From an uncultured Fluviicola sp. (GTDB lineage Bacteria > Bacteroidota > Bacteroidia > Flavobacteriales > Crocinitomicaceae), in NCBI RefSeq assembly GCF_946478805.1, contig NZ_CAMLDC010000020.1:15604-79603 (forward strand): 64,000 nucleotides of DNA, given 5' to 3'. The position numbers and the translations under genes were made by a program. Below, in pieces: positions 53,011-62,230 of the stretch. The notes beneath the pieces were generated by a model. The model was not told the DNA's origin. It saw only the letters and a list, made by a program, of their open reading frames with translations, and searched no databases. The first letter of the stretch is position 1; each line of letters opens with the position of its first letter.

Positions 53011-54716
53011 TGAAATATTTCCTTTACTTCTTCACCCTGGCTTTGGTTTTCACTTCGTGTGGAACCAAAAAAGTGACCGCTGATAAAACGAATTCGCAAG
53101 CGGATTTGGCATACATTCAGACCTTTCACCACGCCATGAGGTATAAAGTAACGGGACAAACGGCGAATGCAATACAGGCTTTCGATTCCTGCCTGATGAT
53201 CCGGCCAACGGATGATGCGGCAGCTTTCGGTTTGAGTCAATGCTACCTGCAACTGGACAATAAGACAAAGGCGGCCGAATACACGGAATTGGCAACAAAA
53301 CTGGATCCCGATAATATCTGGTATACACAGGAATTGGGTTACATGTATTACAACCAGGGGAAGTTTGTCGAATCGGAGAAATGTTTTGCAAAAATGGTTA
53401 AGGCGCAACCGAACAACGTGGATTGGTTATTTGCACATGCAGACCTTCTGAAACGTCTGGGTCGCCAGAATGACGCGATTAATTCCATCAATAAAATGGA
53501 AGACCAGTTAGGAGTTCTACCCGACCTGTCCATCCAGAAATTTGAATTGTACGTTTCATTGAAACAGGACGAAAAAGGAATCCAGGAAATTCAGAAAGCC
53601 CGCGAAGTCTATCCGGATGACCTGGGACTGATCGGAACATTGGTGGATTATTATTTTTCGAAGCGGGAAATAGCCAAAGCACAATCCATGTTGGTCGAAC
53701 TGGTGAAAAATGATCCTACAAATGCGCGTGCAAACCTGGCATTGGGTGATCTGTATTACCGCCAGATGAACAAGACAGAAGCTTACAAATATTTTAACGC
53801 TGCTTTCCAAGGAACGACCATTGATATCGACACCAAGATGTCCATCCTGTTGGAGATGTATGAAAAACAGGTCTTGGTGGACAGGGAACTGATCGAATTG
53901 GCTGACCTGTTGATCCAAAATTATCCGAACGATGCAAAAGGTTACTCTGTAAAAGGAGATTTCCTACTTCGAAACAATGATAAAGCCGGTGCATTGGAAG
54001 CCTATAAAAAAGCTTTGACCTTTGAAGAAAACAAGTATGCCATTTGGAACCAAGTGCTGATCCTGGAATACGAGTTAATGAAATTTGAAGATCTGTACAA
54101 AGATGCACGCGCATGCAGTGCGCTATTCCCAACCATCACTGAAGTACAGTTGTTGTATACGATCGCATGTGTTCAGCTGGATCGTTTCCAGGAAGCAATT
54201 GATGCTGCAGACATGGGGAAAGAATTGGTCGTCAATGATCCATCCACGGAATCCGAGTTTTATGCCCAAAAAGGTGACGCTTTATTCGGTTTGAAGAAAT
54301 ACAAGGAAGGTGCAGAGTCTTATGATAAAGCTTTAAACATCTACCCTTCCAACCTGTTGACGAAGAACAACTATGCTATGCGTCTGGCATTGGCAAATAT
54401 GGACTTACCCAAAGCTGAAAAACTGATCAATGAAGTGATTGACAGCAAATCGGTACAAGCTCCGTACCTGGATACAAAGGGACTGGTTTTATTCAAACAA
54501 GGCAAATACAAACAGGCTTTGGAAGAATTTACAAAAGCAGACGAGCTGGACAAGGAAAATAAAAATTATATCGAGCACTTGGGTGATGCGTTCTTTAAAT
54601 TGGGAGACACCGCCAAAGCCCTCGAATTATGGAAAAAAGCGCTTTCACTAGGTTCAAAAAATAAATTACTTACCAAAAAAATTCAATCAAAAACGTATGT
54701 CGATCCGGAATATTAA
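53010..54716 (+). CDS. TPR-repeat lipoprotein
   Basis: 568 residues. Lipobox VFTSC (Cys17). At least ten tetratricopeptide repeats cover residues ~25-560 (examples GQTANAIQAFDSCL, GKFVESEKCFAKMV, GKYKQALEEFTKA). Likely a periplasmic-facing outer membrane scaffold. Overlaps the genes on both sides (1 nt and 20 nt), so tightly coupled with the DUF4292 and EnvC-like genes, suggesting a shared role in cell envelope assembly. Confidence 0.85.
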   Translation: MKYFLYFFTLALVFTSCGTKKVTADKTNSQADLAYIQTFHHAMRYKVTGQTANAIQAFDSCLMIRPTDDAAAFGLSQCYLQLDNKTKAAEYTELATKLDPDNIWYTQELGYMYYNQGKFVESEKCFAKMVKAQPNNVDWLFAHADLLKRLGRQNDAINSINKMEDQLGVLPDLSIQKFELYVSLKQDEKGIQEIQKAREVYPDDLGLIGTLVDYYFSKREIAKAQSMLVELVKNDPTNARANLALGDLYYRQMNKTEAYKYFNAAFQGTTIDIDTKMSILLEMYEKQVLVDRELIELADLLIQNYPNDAKGYSVKGDFLLRNNDKAGALEAYKKALTFEENKYAIWNQVLILEYELMKFEDLYKDARACSALFPTITEVQLLYTIACVQLDRFQEAIDAADMGKELVVNDPSTESEFYAQKGDALFGLKKYKEGAESYDKALNIYPSNLLTKNNYAMRLALANMDLPKAEKLINEVIDSKSVQAPYLDTKGLVLFKQGKYKQALEEFTKADELDKENKNYIEHLGDAFFKLGDTAKALELWKKALSLGSKNKLLTKKIQSKTYVDPEY

Positions 54717-55596
54717 ATGGTTTGGACTTGCTTTGTTGGTGATTCTTGGATCTTGTGCAAGAAGACCTGTTGCTGAAAAGCCAATCAAGCTTGAAAAACG
54801 AAAAACAACTGAATTGATCCATGCGATGGACAGTCTTTCCGGTGTTCGCCCAAATTCGTTTTATACCAAAATCAAGTGTCATTTCTCTGATACAAACCGA
54901 AGAGTGAGTTTTAAAACATCCATTCGTGCGGTGAGAGACAGTGCTATCAATCCGATCATTACATATGCCGGGATCCCAATCGTAAATTCATTGATCAGAC
55001 GCGATTCTTTATTTATCTCCAATCGAAAAGATAAATGTGGCATCCGAACTACGATGAACTACATAAAAGAATCTTTTGGTGTAGATTTCGACTTTCGGAA
55101 TATTGAGGAGTTGTTGCTTGGATTGCCCGTTGCGTATGACACGACCCAAAAGTACTTCCAGATCAATGATCCATACAATTACATCATTTCCTCACACCGC
55201 AAACGGGTGATCCGGAGAGAAAACCGGGACGATAATAACACGAACCGGAATAACAGACACGAACGGGATAACAACAATCTACGCAGGGACCGGAATGGAA
55301 ATGAAGATGATAACGAAGACAATGTTATTATCCGGTATTTTATCCATCCGTCGTTGAAAAGTATCAGTCGCCTAGTAATTGACAGTCCGGAAGACACAAC
55401 CCATATTTCTGTGGATTACATTGACAGAGATACGGTAGGTACTTACCTGCTTCCGAAAGAAGTAATCATTGATATTGTAACGGCACGGAATCATATCGTT
55501 CTAACAATGGATTATGATAAAACAGAAATAAACACCCCTCAGGAAATTTACTTTGTAATACCGGAAGAATATGGTGACTGCAATTCTGAAAAATAG
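54697..55596 (+). CDS. DUF4292 family lipoprotein
   Basis: 299 residues. Lipobox LGSC (Cys15). DUF4292 body: FYTKIKCHFSDTNRRVSFKT, RDSAINPIITYAGIPIVNSL and LLGLPVAYDT; the fold is probably a LolB-like lipid-binding half barrel, an inference from family descriptions. An Asn/Arg/Asp-rich low-complexity insert (about 170-205) interrupts the domain. Overlaps TPR gene by 20 nt and EnvC-like gene by 26 nt. Confidence 0.82.
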   Translation: MSIRNIKWFGLALLVILGSCARRPVAEKPIKLEKRKTTELIHAMDSLSGVRPNSFYTKIKCHFSDTNRRVSFKTSIRAVRDSAINPIITYAGIPIVNSLIRRDSLFISNRKDKCGIRTTMNYIKESFGVDFDFRNIEELLLGLPVAYDTTQKYFQINDPYNYIISSHRKRVIRRENRDDNNTNRNNRHERDNNNLRRDRNGNEDDNEDNVIIRYFIHPSLKSISRLVIDSPEDTTHISVDYIDRDTVGTYLLPKEVIIDIVTARNHIVLTMDYDKTEINTPQEIYFVIPEEYGDCNSEK

Positions 55597-56878
55597 CTTG
55601 TTCCTGGTGCTATTGATTAGTGCCGGTTCGGTTTGGTCGCAAAAGAAAAGTGATCAGCTTCAGGCTGAACAAAACAAGCTGGAGAAGAAACTTTCCACTA
55701 CCAAGTCCTTATTGGATAAAGTGAAAAAAGGAACGGAATCTTCTTTGAATGAATTGAAGTTAATTGAAAACCAAGTTAAAAACCGCGAATTACTTGTCCG
55801 GAATTTTGACAACCAGATCCGCAGTGCGGAATTGACCATCTCTTCGAAAGGAGACCAGATCAAGGAACTTCAGAAGCGCCTGGTGCTTTTGAAGGAGCAA
55901 TATAAAAAGCTCCTTATTTACGCTTACAAACACCGCAACAAAAGCGCGAAAATGATGTATGTCTTTTCCTCTTCCAACTATTTTGAAGCCGTGAAAAGAA
56001 CTTCTTATCTGAAACGACTTTCAGAAATTCAGCAAAAGCAATTCAAAGTCATTCTTCAGAATGAAAAGACCATCCATAAGGAAATCAATACGATAAAGCA
56101 GGAAAAGGATCACAAAAAAGAATTGCTGGAGGAAAAAATCGTTGAGAAGCAACAGATTGAAAAGGATAAATCTAACAAACAGCTTGCACTTGAAAAACTG
56201 CGCAAGGATGAGAATTCCCTGATGGCTGAATTGAAGGAACAGGAACGCCAAAAAGCTGAACTTAAACGCCGCATCAAACTGGCTATCGAGAAAGAAATTG
56301 CGGATGCCGAAGCAAAAGCAAAAAAGGAGGCAGAGAAAAAAGCTTCTTTGGCGTCAAAAAGCACGGCGAGTTCATCTCCATCCAAAACAACCACTACAAC
56401 GACTCCTGCGAAAGAAGTTTCCTTTACGGATACCAAGGAGAATATCGCGATGGGCAAGAACTTTGAATCCAATCGCGGGAAATTGCCTTGGCCGGTTGCA
56501 AAGGGTTCCATCACCGAAAATTACGGAAAGAATGCCCATCCGACTTTGCCGAATGTTTATACCAACAACAACGGAATCGATATCGGCGCCCCGAAAAATG
56601 CACAAGTCCGTGCTGTATTTGACGGAGAAGTAACCAGTGTACTGAATATCCCGGGGGCCGGAAAAGTGATTATTATCAAACACGGAGCTTACCGGACTGT
56701 TTACAGTAACTTACAGGAAGTATATGTTTCCGTTGGAGATAAGGTGGGCTCCAAACAATCCATCGGATCATTGCTTGCAGATGAAGAGGGAAATCTTTCC
56801 ACTTCGCATTTCGAGATTCACCAGGTAGTGGAAGGAACAGTGCAACGTATCAATCCAACACTTTGGCTGGCACAGTAA
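55571..56878 (+). CDS. EnvC-like murein hydrolase activator (degenerate M23 domain)
   Basis: 435 residues. Signal peptide to about VWSQ (residue 24), then a coiled coil over ~25-250, a Ser/Thr-rich linker, and a LytM/M23 domain at ~300-435. The metal-site residues are altered: NNGIDIGAP has Asn where active enzymes have His, and YRTVYSN lacks the usual His. This matches EnvC, which activates amidases rather than cutting peptidoglycan itself. Last gene of the ricT-gldH-dut operon. Confidence 0.88.
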   Translation: MVTAILKNSLFLVLLISAGSVWSQKKSDQLQAEQNKLEKKLSTTKSLLDKVKKGTESSLNELKLIENQVKNRELLVRNFDNQIRSAELTISSKGDQIKELQKRLVLLKEQYKKLLIYAYKHRNKSAKMMYVFSSSNYFEAVKRTSYLKRLSEIQQKQFKVILQNEKTIHKEINTIKQEKDHKKELLEEKIVEKQQIEKDKSNKQLALEKLRKDENSLMAELKEQERQKAELKRRIKLAIEKEIADAEAKAKKEAEKKASLASKSTASSSPSKTTTTTTPAKEVSFTDTKENIAMGKNFESNRGKLPWPVAKGSITENYGKNAHPTLPNVYTNNNGIDIGAPKNAQVRAVFDGEVTSVLNIPGAGKVIIIKHGAYRTVYSNLQEVYVSVGDKVGSKQSIGSLLADEEGNLSTSHFEIHQVVEGTVQRINPTLWLAQ

Positions 56879-56886
56879 AATAAGCT

Positions 56887-56905
56887 GTACGGATTTTCGC
56901 AACTC
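56887..56905 (+). promoter_or_regulatory. Degenerate copy of the 19-nt lipoprotein element
   Basis: GTACGGATTTTCGCAACTC differs from the array element only in AAA to TTT. It lies 69 nt before the ATG at 56975, and no TTTG-ending box follows at 19 nt. Confidence 0.4.
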
Positions 56906-56974
56906 TCCTTTTTTAACTGGCAATAAGTGCCACTTTCATCTCACTGCTATCAAGTAGCTTCGTTCAAAAAAACG

Positions 56975-57598
56975 ATGAAAGCTCAAATTATCCTGATAAC
57001 CCTAATGTTGTTTGCAGCCGGTTCATGTACTATTGAAAAGCAGCTTTATTCCAAAGGATTTCATGTTGAATTCCATAAGCGAAAACCATCTGTAGATTCT
57101 CACAATTCCAATTGCTTGGTAACTGAAATTCCTGAAAGCGATCAGGAAACGATCAGTTCGGATTCTATCACAGATGCGCCACTACTAAAAGAAAAGGAGG
57201 ATGAAGTAGTCTCCGAACTCACAAAGAAGAAAATTATTCCGGTGATCAAACTCGATTCCGTGAAGTCAAAAGTGAAAACAGCTGCTAACAGGATTCGAAC
57301 CGGCATTTCTATTCAAACACATTTCTCCGAGTCCTTGATGAGCAAATCGGTAAAAAAGGATCCAAAAAAACGTTCAGAAAAAAGGGACATAGACATTGAT
57401 TGGGGAGAAGTTGCGGGTTGGGTATTGTGTATCGGAGGACTAATTGGATTAATCTGTATTGGTGCCCAAGCTCCCGGTGTAAGTATTGGTGCCGTATTAC
57501 TCGGAGTTCTTGTTGTGGTTGTCGTTATATTGTTGATTGCGCTTCTAATTGCTAATGCACTGGATGGTTTCGATTACTGGTTTTGGAGCGGGCGCTAA
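56975..57598 (+). CDS. Lipoprotein with C-terminal membrane helices, paralogue of 46423
   Basis: 207 residues from the ATG at 56975, where a lipoprotein signal begins (MLFAAGSC, Cys18). TIEKQLYSKGFHVEFHK matches the start of the protein at 46423. A charged, probably disordered region (35-140) is followed by DWGEVAGWVLCIGGLIGLI and a second hydrophobic helix. The start upstream at 56927 lacks any signal. Function unknown; the same topology question applies. Confidence 0.7.
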   Translation: MKAQIILITLMLFAAGSCTIEKQLYSKGFHVEFHKRKPSVDSHNSNCLVTEIPESDQETISSDSITDAPLLKEKEDEVVSELTKKKIIPVIKLDSVKSKVKTAANRIRTGISIQTHFSESLMSKSVKKDPKKRSEKRDIDIDWGEVAGWVLCIGGLIGLICIGAQAPGVSIGAVLLGVLVVVVVILLIALLIANALDGFDYWFWSGR

Positions 57599-57694
57599 AA
57601 GCTAAATTCATTGATCATAATTCACACATTTAAATTGAAATGTTATTTGGTTCATTTAACGTCTTTTATGATCCCCGGTTTCGACTTTTTGAAC

Positions 57695-57702
57695 TAATTT
57701 TG
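57695..57702 (+). promoter_or_regulatory. -7 box TAATTTTG
   Basis: Exact TAnnTTTG match 40 nt before the ATG at 57743; no clear -33 TTG. Confidence 0.4.
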
Positions 57703-57742
57703 TAGCCGCGTAAGAGACCACTATTACATTTTTGGAATTTTA

Positions 57743-59596
57743 ATGAATAGTGTAATGAACAACTTTTTCTCCTTAACTTTAATCGGTGCTTTATCAGCAT
57801 TCTCATCATTCGGACAAACCGGTCCGGCAGGTGTTGGAACTTCAGCTACCAATGTTTTGTGGTTAAAAGCGGATGCAGGAACAAGTGCTTCAACAAACGG
57901 TTCACCGATTTCCTCCTGGACCGATCAATCCGGAAATGGTATCGTATTGAATCAAAATTCGGCAATTCAACAGCCCTTGTTTGTAAGTTCATTGATGAAC
58001 GGTTTTCCAGCAATTGAATTTGATAACAATAACGGTACCGGACAAAATGACTTCTTCTCTGCTCCGGACAATCCTATTTTTGATAATACCAATGGATACA
58101 GTTTCTTCACCGTTACGCGTATGAAAGGATTGGGAAATGCCCAATCCATTATCAGCAAGCGGATTAACGTAGGAAACGAAGAAGCGTTTATGATTTTCTT
58201 TTATTCCGGAAATGAGTTGACCATTGACATTGACAACGATAACAACCGTTTTTCGGACAATGCTCCAAATACCATCAATGTCAATAAAATCTACGATGTT
58301 TTCTACGACGGAACATTAACTTCCACTCAACGAACTTCCATTTACGATCAAGAACAATTGCTGATCACTTCTGCGGAAAGCAGCGCGACTGTACCCGACA
58401 AAAACTCTCCGTTAATTGTTGGAGCAACACATGTAAATGATCCTAGGGCCTTCGATGGATATATTTCCGAGATCATCATGTACCGCACGAAAGTCAACGG
58501 CGCGCAACGAACTATCATCAATAATCACTTATCGGCGAAATACGATATCACATTAAGCGTAAATGATTTCTATGCAGGCGACAATCCCGGAAATGGGAAT
58601 TACGACCGTAATGTCGCAGGAATCGGGAAAGATGCAACTGGTGCTTCAAACCCTCAATTCGATCCGTCCGCCTGCGCAGGTATGGGAATCCAATCGGTTT
58701 CCGGTTTGGACAATACAGACTTCATTCTTGCCGGTCATGCATTTCCGACGAATAGTGAAATGACAACCGATATTGCAGGAATAACCGGAATGAACGTTTC
58801 CCGCTGGCAACGTATTTGGTACATCGACATTACGAATACAGGTACGGCAAATAGTACCAACATGTCTTTTGATATGAGTGATGGCGGAATGACCGGTGTG
58901 AATTTGGGCGCGACCTCAAATTACATTTTGGTTTACCGGCCAGGTCAAACCGGTCCATGGACAGAAATTGCAACCGCTAACTCCATTGCTGGGGATCAAA
59001 TTCTGTTCGCAAATCAAACTCTGACCCTGGATGGGTATTACACACTTGCTACCAAAGACTTTACAGTTAGTCCATTACCCGTAGAATTGGTTTCTTTCGA
59101 TGCAACATTAACAGACAGAAAAGTGGTTTTAAGCTGGCAAACCCAAAGTGAGTTTAACAGTAATTATTTCGATGTATTGAGATCTGATGACGGTCAAAAC
59201 TGGACAAGTATCGGAACTGTTCCGGCGAGCGGATCCTCCCAGACTACGATCGATTATTCTTTGACAGATGGTTCTCCTCTAACAGGAGTTTCATACTATC
59301 GCTTGAAGCAGGTAGACATGAATAATGACTTCCATTTATCGGATATCCGCTCCATCAACAACAGCATTAAAGTAAACCAGGTAAAGGTATATCCGAATCC
59401 AACAGATAAAGGGTTAGTGACCATTCTTTCCGATGAGCCGATTAAAACGCTCTTTGTTTACAATGCTTTAGGCAAATTGGTTTTTGAAACAAACCCGGAT
59501 TCCGAAGCTATTTATTTACTCGACACTCAAACCTTTGAATCGGGAATGTATTGGATCAATCTGAATGGCGAAAATCATAAATTGATCATCCGCTAA
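57743..59596 (+). CDS. T9SS-secreted LamG-like surface protein
   Basis: 617 residues. The signal peptide ends at SSFGQ; the start may be 57743 or the ATG 12 nt later. ATNVLWLKADAG and SWTDQSGNGIVLNQ, then FDGYISEIIMYRTKVNGAQR, are a concanavalin/LamG-like beta sandwich (~25-265). A middle region (270-440) has GNGNYDRNVAGIGKD. Residues ~445-530 resemble a fibronectin-like domain (PVELVSFDATLTDRKVVLSW), and the last ~75 residues are a type A sorting domain. No catalytic motif; likely an adhesin or carbohydrate-binding protein. Confidence 0.82.
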   Translation: MNSVMNNFFSLTLIGALSAFSSFGQTGPAGVGTSATNVLWLKADAGTSASTNGSPISSWTDQSGNGIVLNQNSAIQQPLFVSSLMNGFPAIEFDNNNGTGQNDFFSAPDNPIFDNTNGYSFFTVTRMKGLGNAQSIISKRINVGNEEAFMIFFYSGNELTIDIDNDNNRFSDNAPNTINVNKIYDVFYDGTLTSTQRTSIYDQEQLLITSAESSATVPDKNSPLIVGATHVNDPRAFDGYISEIIMYRTKVNGAQRTIINNHLSAKYDITLSVNDFYAGDNPGNGNYDRNVAGIGKDATGASNPQFDPSACAGMGIQSVSGLDNTDFILAGHAFPTNSEMTTDIAGITGMNVSRWQRIWYIDITNTGTANSTNMSFDMSDGGMTGVNLGATSNYILVYRPGQTGPWTEIATANSIAGDQILFANQTLTLDGYYTLATKDFTVSPLPVELVSFDATLTDRKVVLSWQTQSEFNSNYFDVLRSDDGQNWTSIGTVPASGSSQTTIDYSLTDGSPLTGVSYYRLKQVDMNNDFHLSDIRSINNSIKVNQVKVYPNPTDKGLVTILSDEPIKTLFVYNALGKLVFETNPDSEAIYLLDTQTFESGMYWINLNGENHKLIIR

Positions 59597-59615
59597 GACA
59601 ATCATATTGGGAACA

Positions 59616-59649
59616 AAAATGGGCGTATGTTGATTCATACGCCCATTTT
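59616..59649. terminator. Bidirectional terminator
   Basis: AAAATGGGCGTATG, TTGATT loop, CATACGCCCATTTT: a perfect 14-bp stem between convergent genes. Confidence 0.85.
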
Positions 59650-59668
59650 CATTTTAGTGTGATTTGGA

Positions 59669-60331
59669 TTATTTACCCATCATTTCCATTTCTTCCTGAG
59701 TCTTCACTTCATACCCTTCCGGAACAGTCATAGAAAAATTAGTCTTGTTTACTTTTTTACTGATTTCCGTAACTGTCATCTCAATTACCATATCCTCCTC
59801 ATTCATCTTAAACGACATTGGAAAGCCCGGCATATCTGAATTGTAATACGTTTGACCCGCCGTAAAAGCTTCAATCTCTTTTGTGAACCAGACGTCGATT
59901 ATGGAACCATTATCTCCGGTCATGATCGCTTTTGTACATGTATAACCTGCAATCGTTTTTGTGTCCTTCGTAATTTCTACTTTATAGTCCGGTTTTTTTG
60001 CAGCCTCTTTTTTCTCAACTTCCTTCAAGTTGCCCGTTACCGCATATTTCATCCCCATCATGTCCATCAAGACCAATGATTTATCGCTTTTCTCATCAAC
60101 AATTGTTGTCATAAGTCCCATCGTTCCCATGGTCACCTCAGAACGGCTTTTCCCAGGTGCAAATTCGATGCTCATTTTAGAGCCCTCCATCATTCCAATT
60201 GCCATTCCCATATCGGGATTATCAGAAGAGAAAGTCATATTGTAATTAACCTTTCCTTCTTTTATTTGTGCAAAAGCTGTAGATCCTAAACAAACAAAGA
60301 GACATATGAGTTTTAAACTTCTTTTTATCAT
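59669..60331 (-). CDS. DUF4412 family secreted protein
   Basis: 220 residues with signal peptide (MIKRSLKLICLFVCLGSTAFAQ). Methionine-rich N-terminal half, then KTIAGYTCTKAIMTGDNG and DVWFTKEI, the DUF4412 pattern. The family is periplasmic and of unknown function. The region around residues 35-100 is unusually rich in Met (about 15), which could bind copper, but this is speculation. Confidence 0.85.
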   Translation of the reverse strand: MIKRSLKLICLFVCLGSTAFAQIKEGKVNYNMTFSSDNPDMGMAIGMMEGSKMSIEFAPGKSRSEVTMGTMGLMTTIVDEKSDKSLVLMDMMGMKYAVTGNLKEVEKKEAAKKPDYKVEITKDTKTIAGYTCTKAIMTGDNGSIIDVWFTKEIEAFTAGQTYYNSDMPGFPMSFKMNEEDMVIEMTVTEISKKVNKTNFSMTVPEGYEVKTQEEMEMMGK

Positions 60332-60392
60332 CGTATTTCAGTTATCGTGTGATCCAAAAATAAACCAAATTCACCGGTTAAAACAATTGGAT

Positions 60393-61247
60393 TTAAATTT
60401 TAATGCCAACTACACAGATATCGTCTACCTGCTCTTGTTTTCCCCTCCAGTTATTGTAATGAAAAAGTAATTCGTCCCGTTGTTCATGCAATTCGAAATC
60501 GCAAATGGATGTCAGCAGATTCCGGAATCTTTGTCTGTTGAATTTTTTTACGTTCTCCCCTCCAAATTGGTCTGTATATCCATCAGAAAACAGGTAAAAC
60601 TGATCTCCTTCCTGCAAACCGAAGTGAATGGTTTCAAACTCTTTGGATTCCTTTGAAGCATGTCCGATCGAATCTTTTCCTTTTTTGAATTCCACTAATT
60701 CACCATCTCTTACCAGGATCATGGGTCTTCCTGCACCACAAAATGAGCCTTTCATTTGTGACAAATTGAACTTGCAAAAGACCAGGTCCATTCCATCACG
60801 GGTGGTTCCCTCCGTTAAATGTTCATTGAACAAACTCGTCAGTTCCAGATCCAGTAATTCCACAATTTTTGCAGGATCGGATAATCCTTCCAAACGGATA
60901 ATCTGTCTCAACAAAGCATTCCCTGCAATATTCACCATCGCTCCCGGAACGCCATGTCCTGTGCAATCACCCACAGCAAAATACACCTCATCGTGATGCT
61001 GGAAAATCCAATAGAAATCACCGCTTATAATATCCTTCGGTTGAAAAATGACAAACGCATCTGAAAACACATTCTGAAAAATACGCTCATTCGGTAAAAT
61101 ACTTCGCTGCAAACTCCCGGCATAACGCATGCTTTCATGCAAGGCCTGGGCTTGTTGTTCCAAATAAGTAATTCGATTGGCAAGTTCTACAGAAACCAAA
61201 TTGGGTTCTGAAAGCTGAACTTGCTCTTCCAAAACGAGCGTGTTCAT
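60393..61247 (-). CDS. SpoIIE/PP2C-type serine phosphatase
   Basis: 284 residues. A short N-terminal coiled coil (15-45) precedes a PP2C-SpoIIE domain (~60-284) with KDIISGDFYWIF, GDCTGHGVPGAMV, and the acidic DGYTDQFGG near the end; the metal-binding Asp residues are in SGDF, GDCTG and DGYTDQ. No sensor, receiver or membrane domain is attached, unlike most relatives, so a separate partner must feed it a signal. It probably dephosphorylates anti-sigma antagonists or another Ser-phosphoprotein. Confidence 0.9.
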   Translation of the reverse strand: MNTLVLEEQVQLSEPNLVSVELANRITYLEQQAQALHESMRYAGSLQRSILPNERIFQNVFSDAFVIFQPKDIISGDFYWIFQHHDEVYFAVGDCTGHGVPGAMVNIAGNALLRQIIRLEGLSDPAKIVELLDLELTSLFNEHLTEGTTRDGMDLVFCKFNLSQMKGSFCGAGRPMILVRDGELVEFKKGKDSIGHASKESKEFETIHFGLQEGDQFYLFSDGYTDQFGGENVKKFNRQRFRNLLTSICDFELHEQRDELLFHYNNWRGKQEQVDDICVVGIKI

Positions 61248-61575
61248 CGGGTAAAAAATAAAATTAAAAACTGATTTTTGTTGAGCGATTTTAAGAGTGT
61301 CAACGAGCTCTATGCGAATTTAGACCCTGCAAATGGGCATCATAAATCGCATCCGCCAAATGGGACGGCGTGTAAAATTTCGATATGTCGAAGTGAAATT
61401 CACGAGGCAAAACTAATCAATTTTTCAGTTGATCCACTTTTTTGGTAGAATTAGGAATGGAAAATCGACACTTTGAAACGAGAATTCAAAAAGAAATGAA
61501 CAATCAATCAAATGATTATCAATGTTTTATGGTTTTATCCCGACTTTTGTAATTACAAACTAAAAATTCAGAGTC
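61248..61575. other. Non-coding gap of 328 nt
   Basis: No gene seen on either strand. It holds the upstream region of the phosphatase gene (TAATTTTA is a possible -7 box 20-30 nt before its start), a partial TTCGATATGTCGAA-type dyad near 61380, and a TTTGTAATTACAAA palindrome (61546-61559) just after the DsbA-like gene, which may act as a weak terminator or an operator. Confidence 0.4.
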
Positions 61576-62211
61576 TTATTTAGAGGTTAGAACCGTTTGA
61601 ATGGTTTCTTCAAAATGCTCAATCGGCTGTGCGCCTGAAATAGCATACTTCCGGTCGAAAACAAAGAAAGGAACCCCACGCACTCCAATTTGTTGTGCTT
61701 CGGAAATATCACTTTTAACCGAATTTGCAAAAAGGTCCTCTTCTTCCAAAACAGCTTTCACGTCCAGTTCATTCAAGCCTACTCCGATACACAATTCTGT
61801 CAAAGTCGCTGCATCATTCAGATCTCTTCCATCCGTGAAATACGCTTTGAAGAATGTTTCCTCCATTACATCTCCCAAACCTTTTGTTTTGGCCAATTGA
61901 ATTAAGCGATGTGCATCAAAAGAGTTTGAAACGACGGCTTTTTCGAAATGGTAATCCAGACCAACCTCAGCGGCACGAGCCACCACTCCGGCATGCATTT
62001 CTTTGGATTCCTGAACCGAAATTCCTTTGCGTTCAGCCAGGTATTCGTAGACATTCTTATCAGGTTGTGGAATGATATTCGGATCCAGTTGGAAACTCTT
62101 CCACTCGATTTCAAATTGTTCGTCAGGAAATGCGCTCAAAGCAGCTTCCAAGTGTCTTTTCCCGATATAGCAAAACGGACACATGATGTCCGACCAAATT
62201 TCGATTTTCAT
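61576..62211 (-). CDS. DsbA-family oxidoreductase (FrnE-like)
   Basis: 211 residues, no signal peptide, so cytoplasmic. CPFC redox motif at 11-14 in SDIMCPFCYIG, an alpha-helical insertion, and a cis-Pro loop GVRGVPFFVF. FrnE-type proteins shuffle disulfides, including with polyketide and stress-related substrates in other bacteria; the precise partner is unknown. Located 19 nt from the next gene upstream (62231-62923), so co-transcription is likely. Confidence 0.92.
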   Translation of the reverse strand: MKIEIWSDIMCPFCYIGKRHLEAALSAFPDEQFEIEWKSFQLDPNIIPQPDKNVYEYLAERKGISVQESKEMHAGVVARAAEVGLDYHFEKAVVSNSFDAHRLIQLAKTKGLGDVMEETFFKAYFTDGRDLNDAATLTELCIGVGLNELDVKAVLEEEDLFANSVKSDISEAQQIGVRGVPFFVFDRKYAISGAQPIEHFEETIQTVLTSK

Positions 62212-62230
62212 GAAGCAAATTTACGCCAAT

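Noticed and set aside
55190..55320. Asn/Arg/Asp-rich tract in the DUF4292 gene considered as a frameshift.
   Set aside because: The frame stays open and the DUF4292 pattern resumes on both sides, so it is a low-complexity insert.
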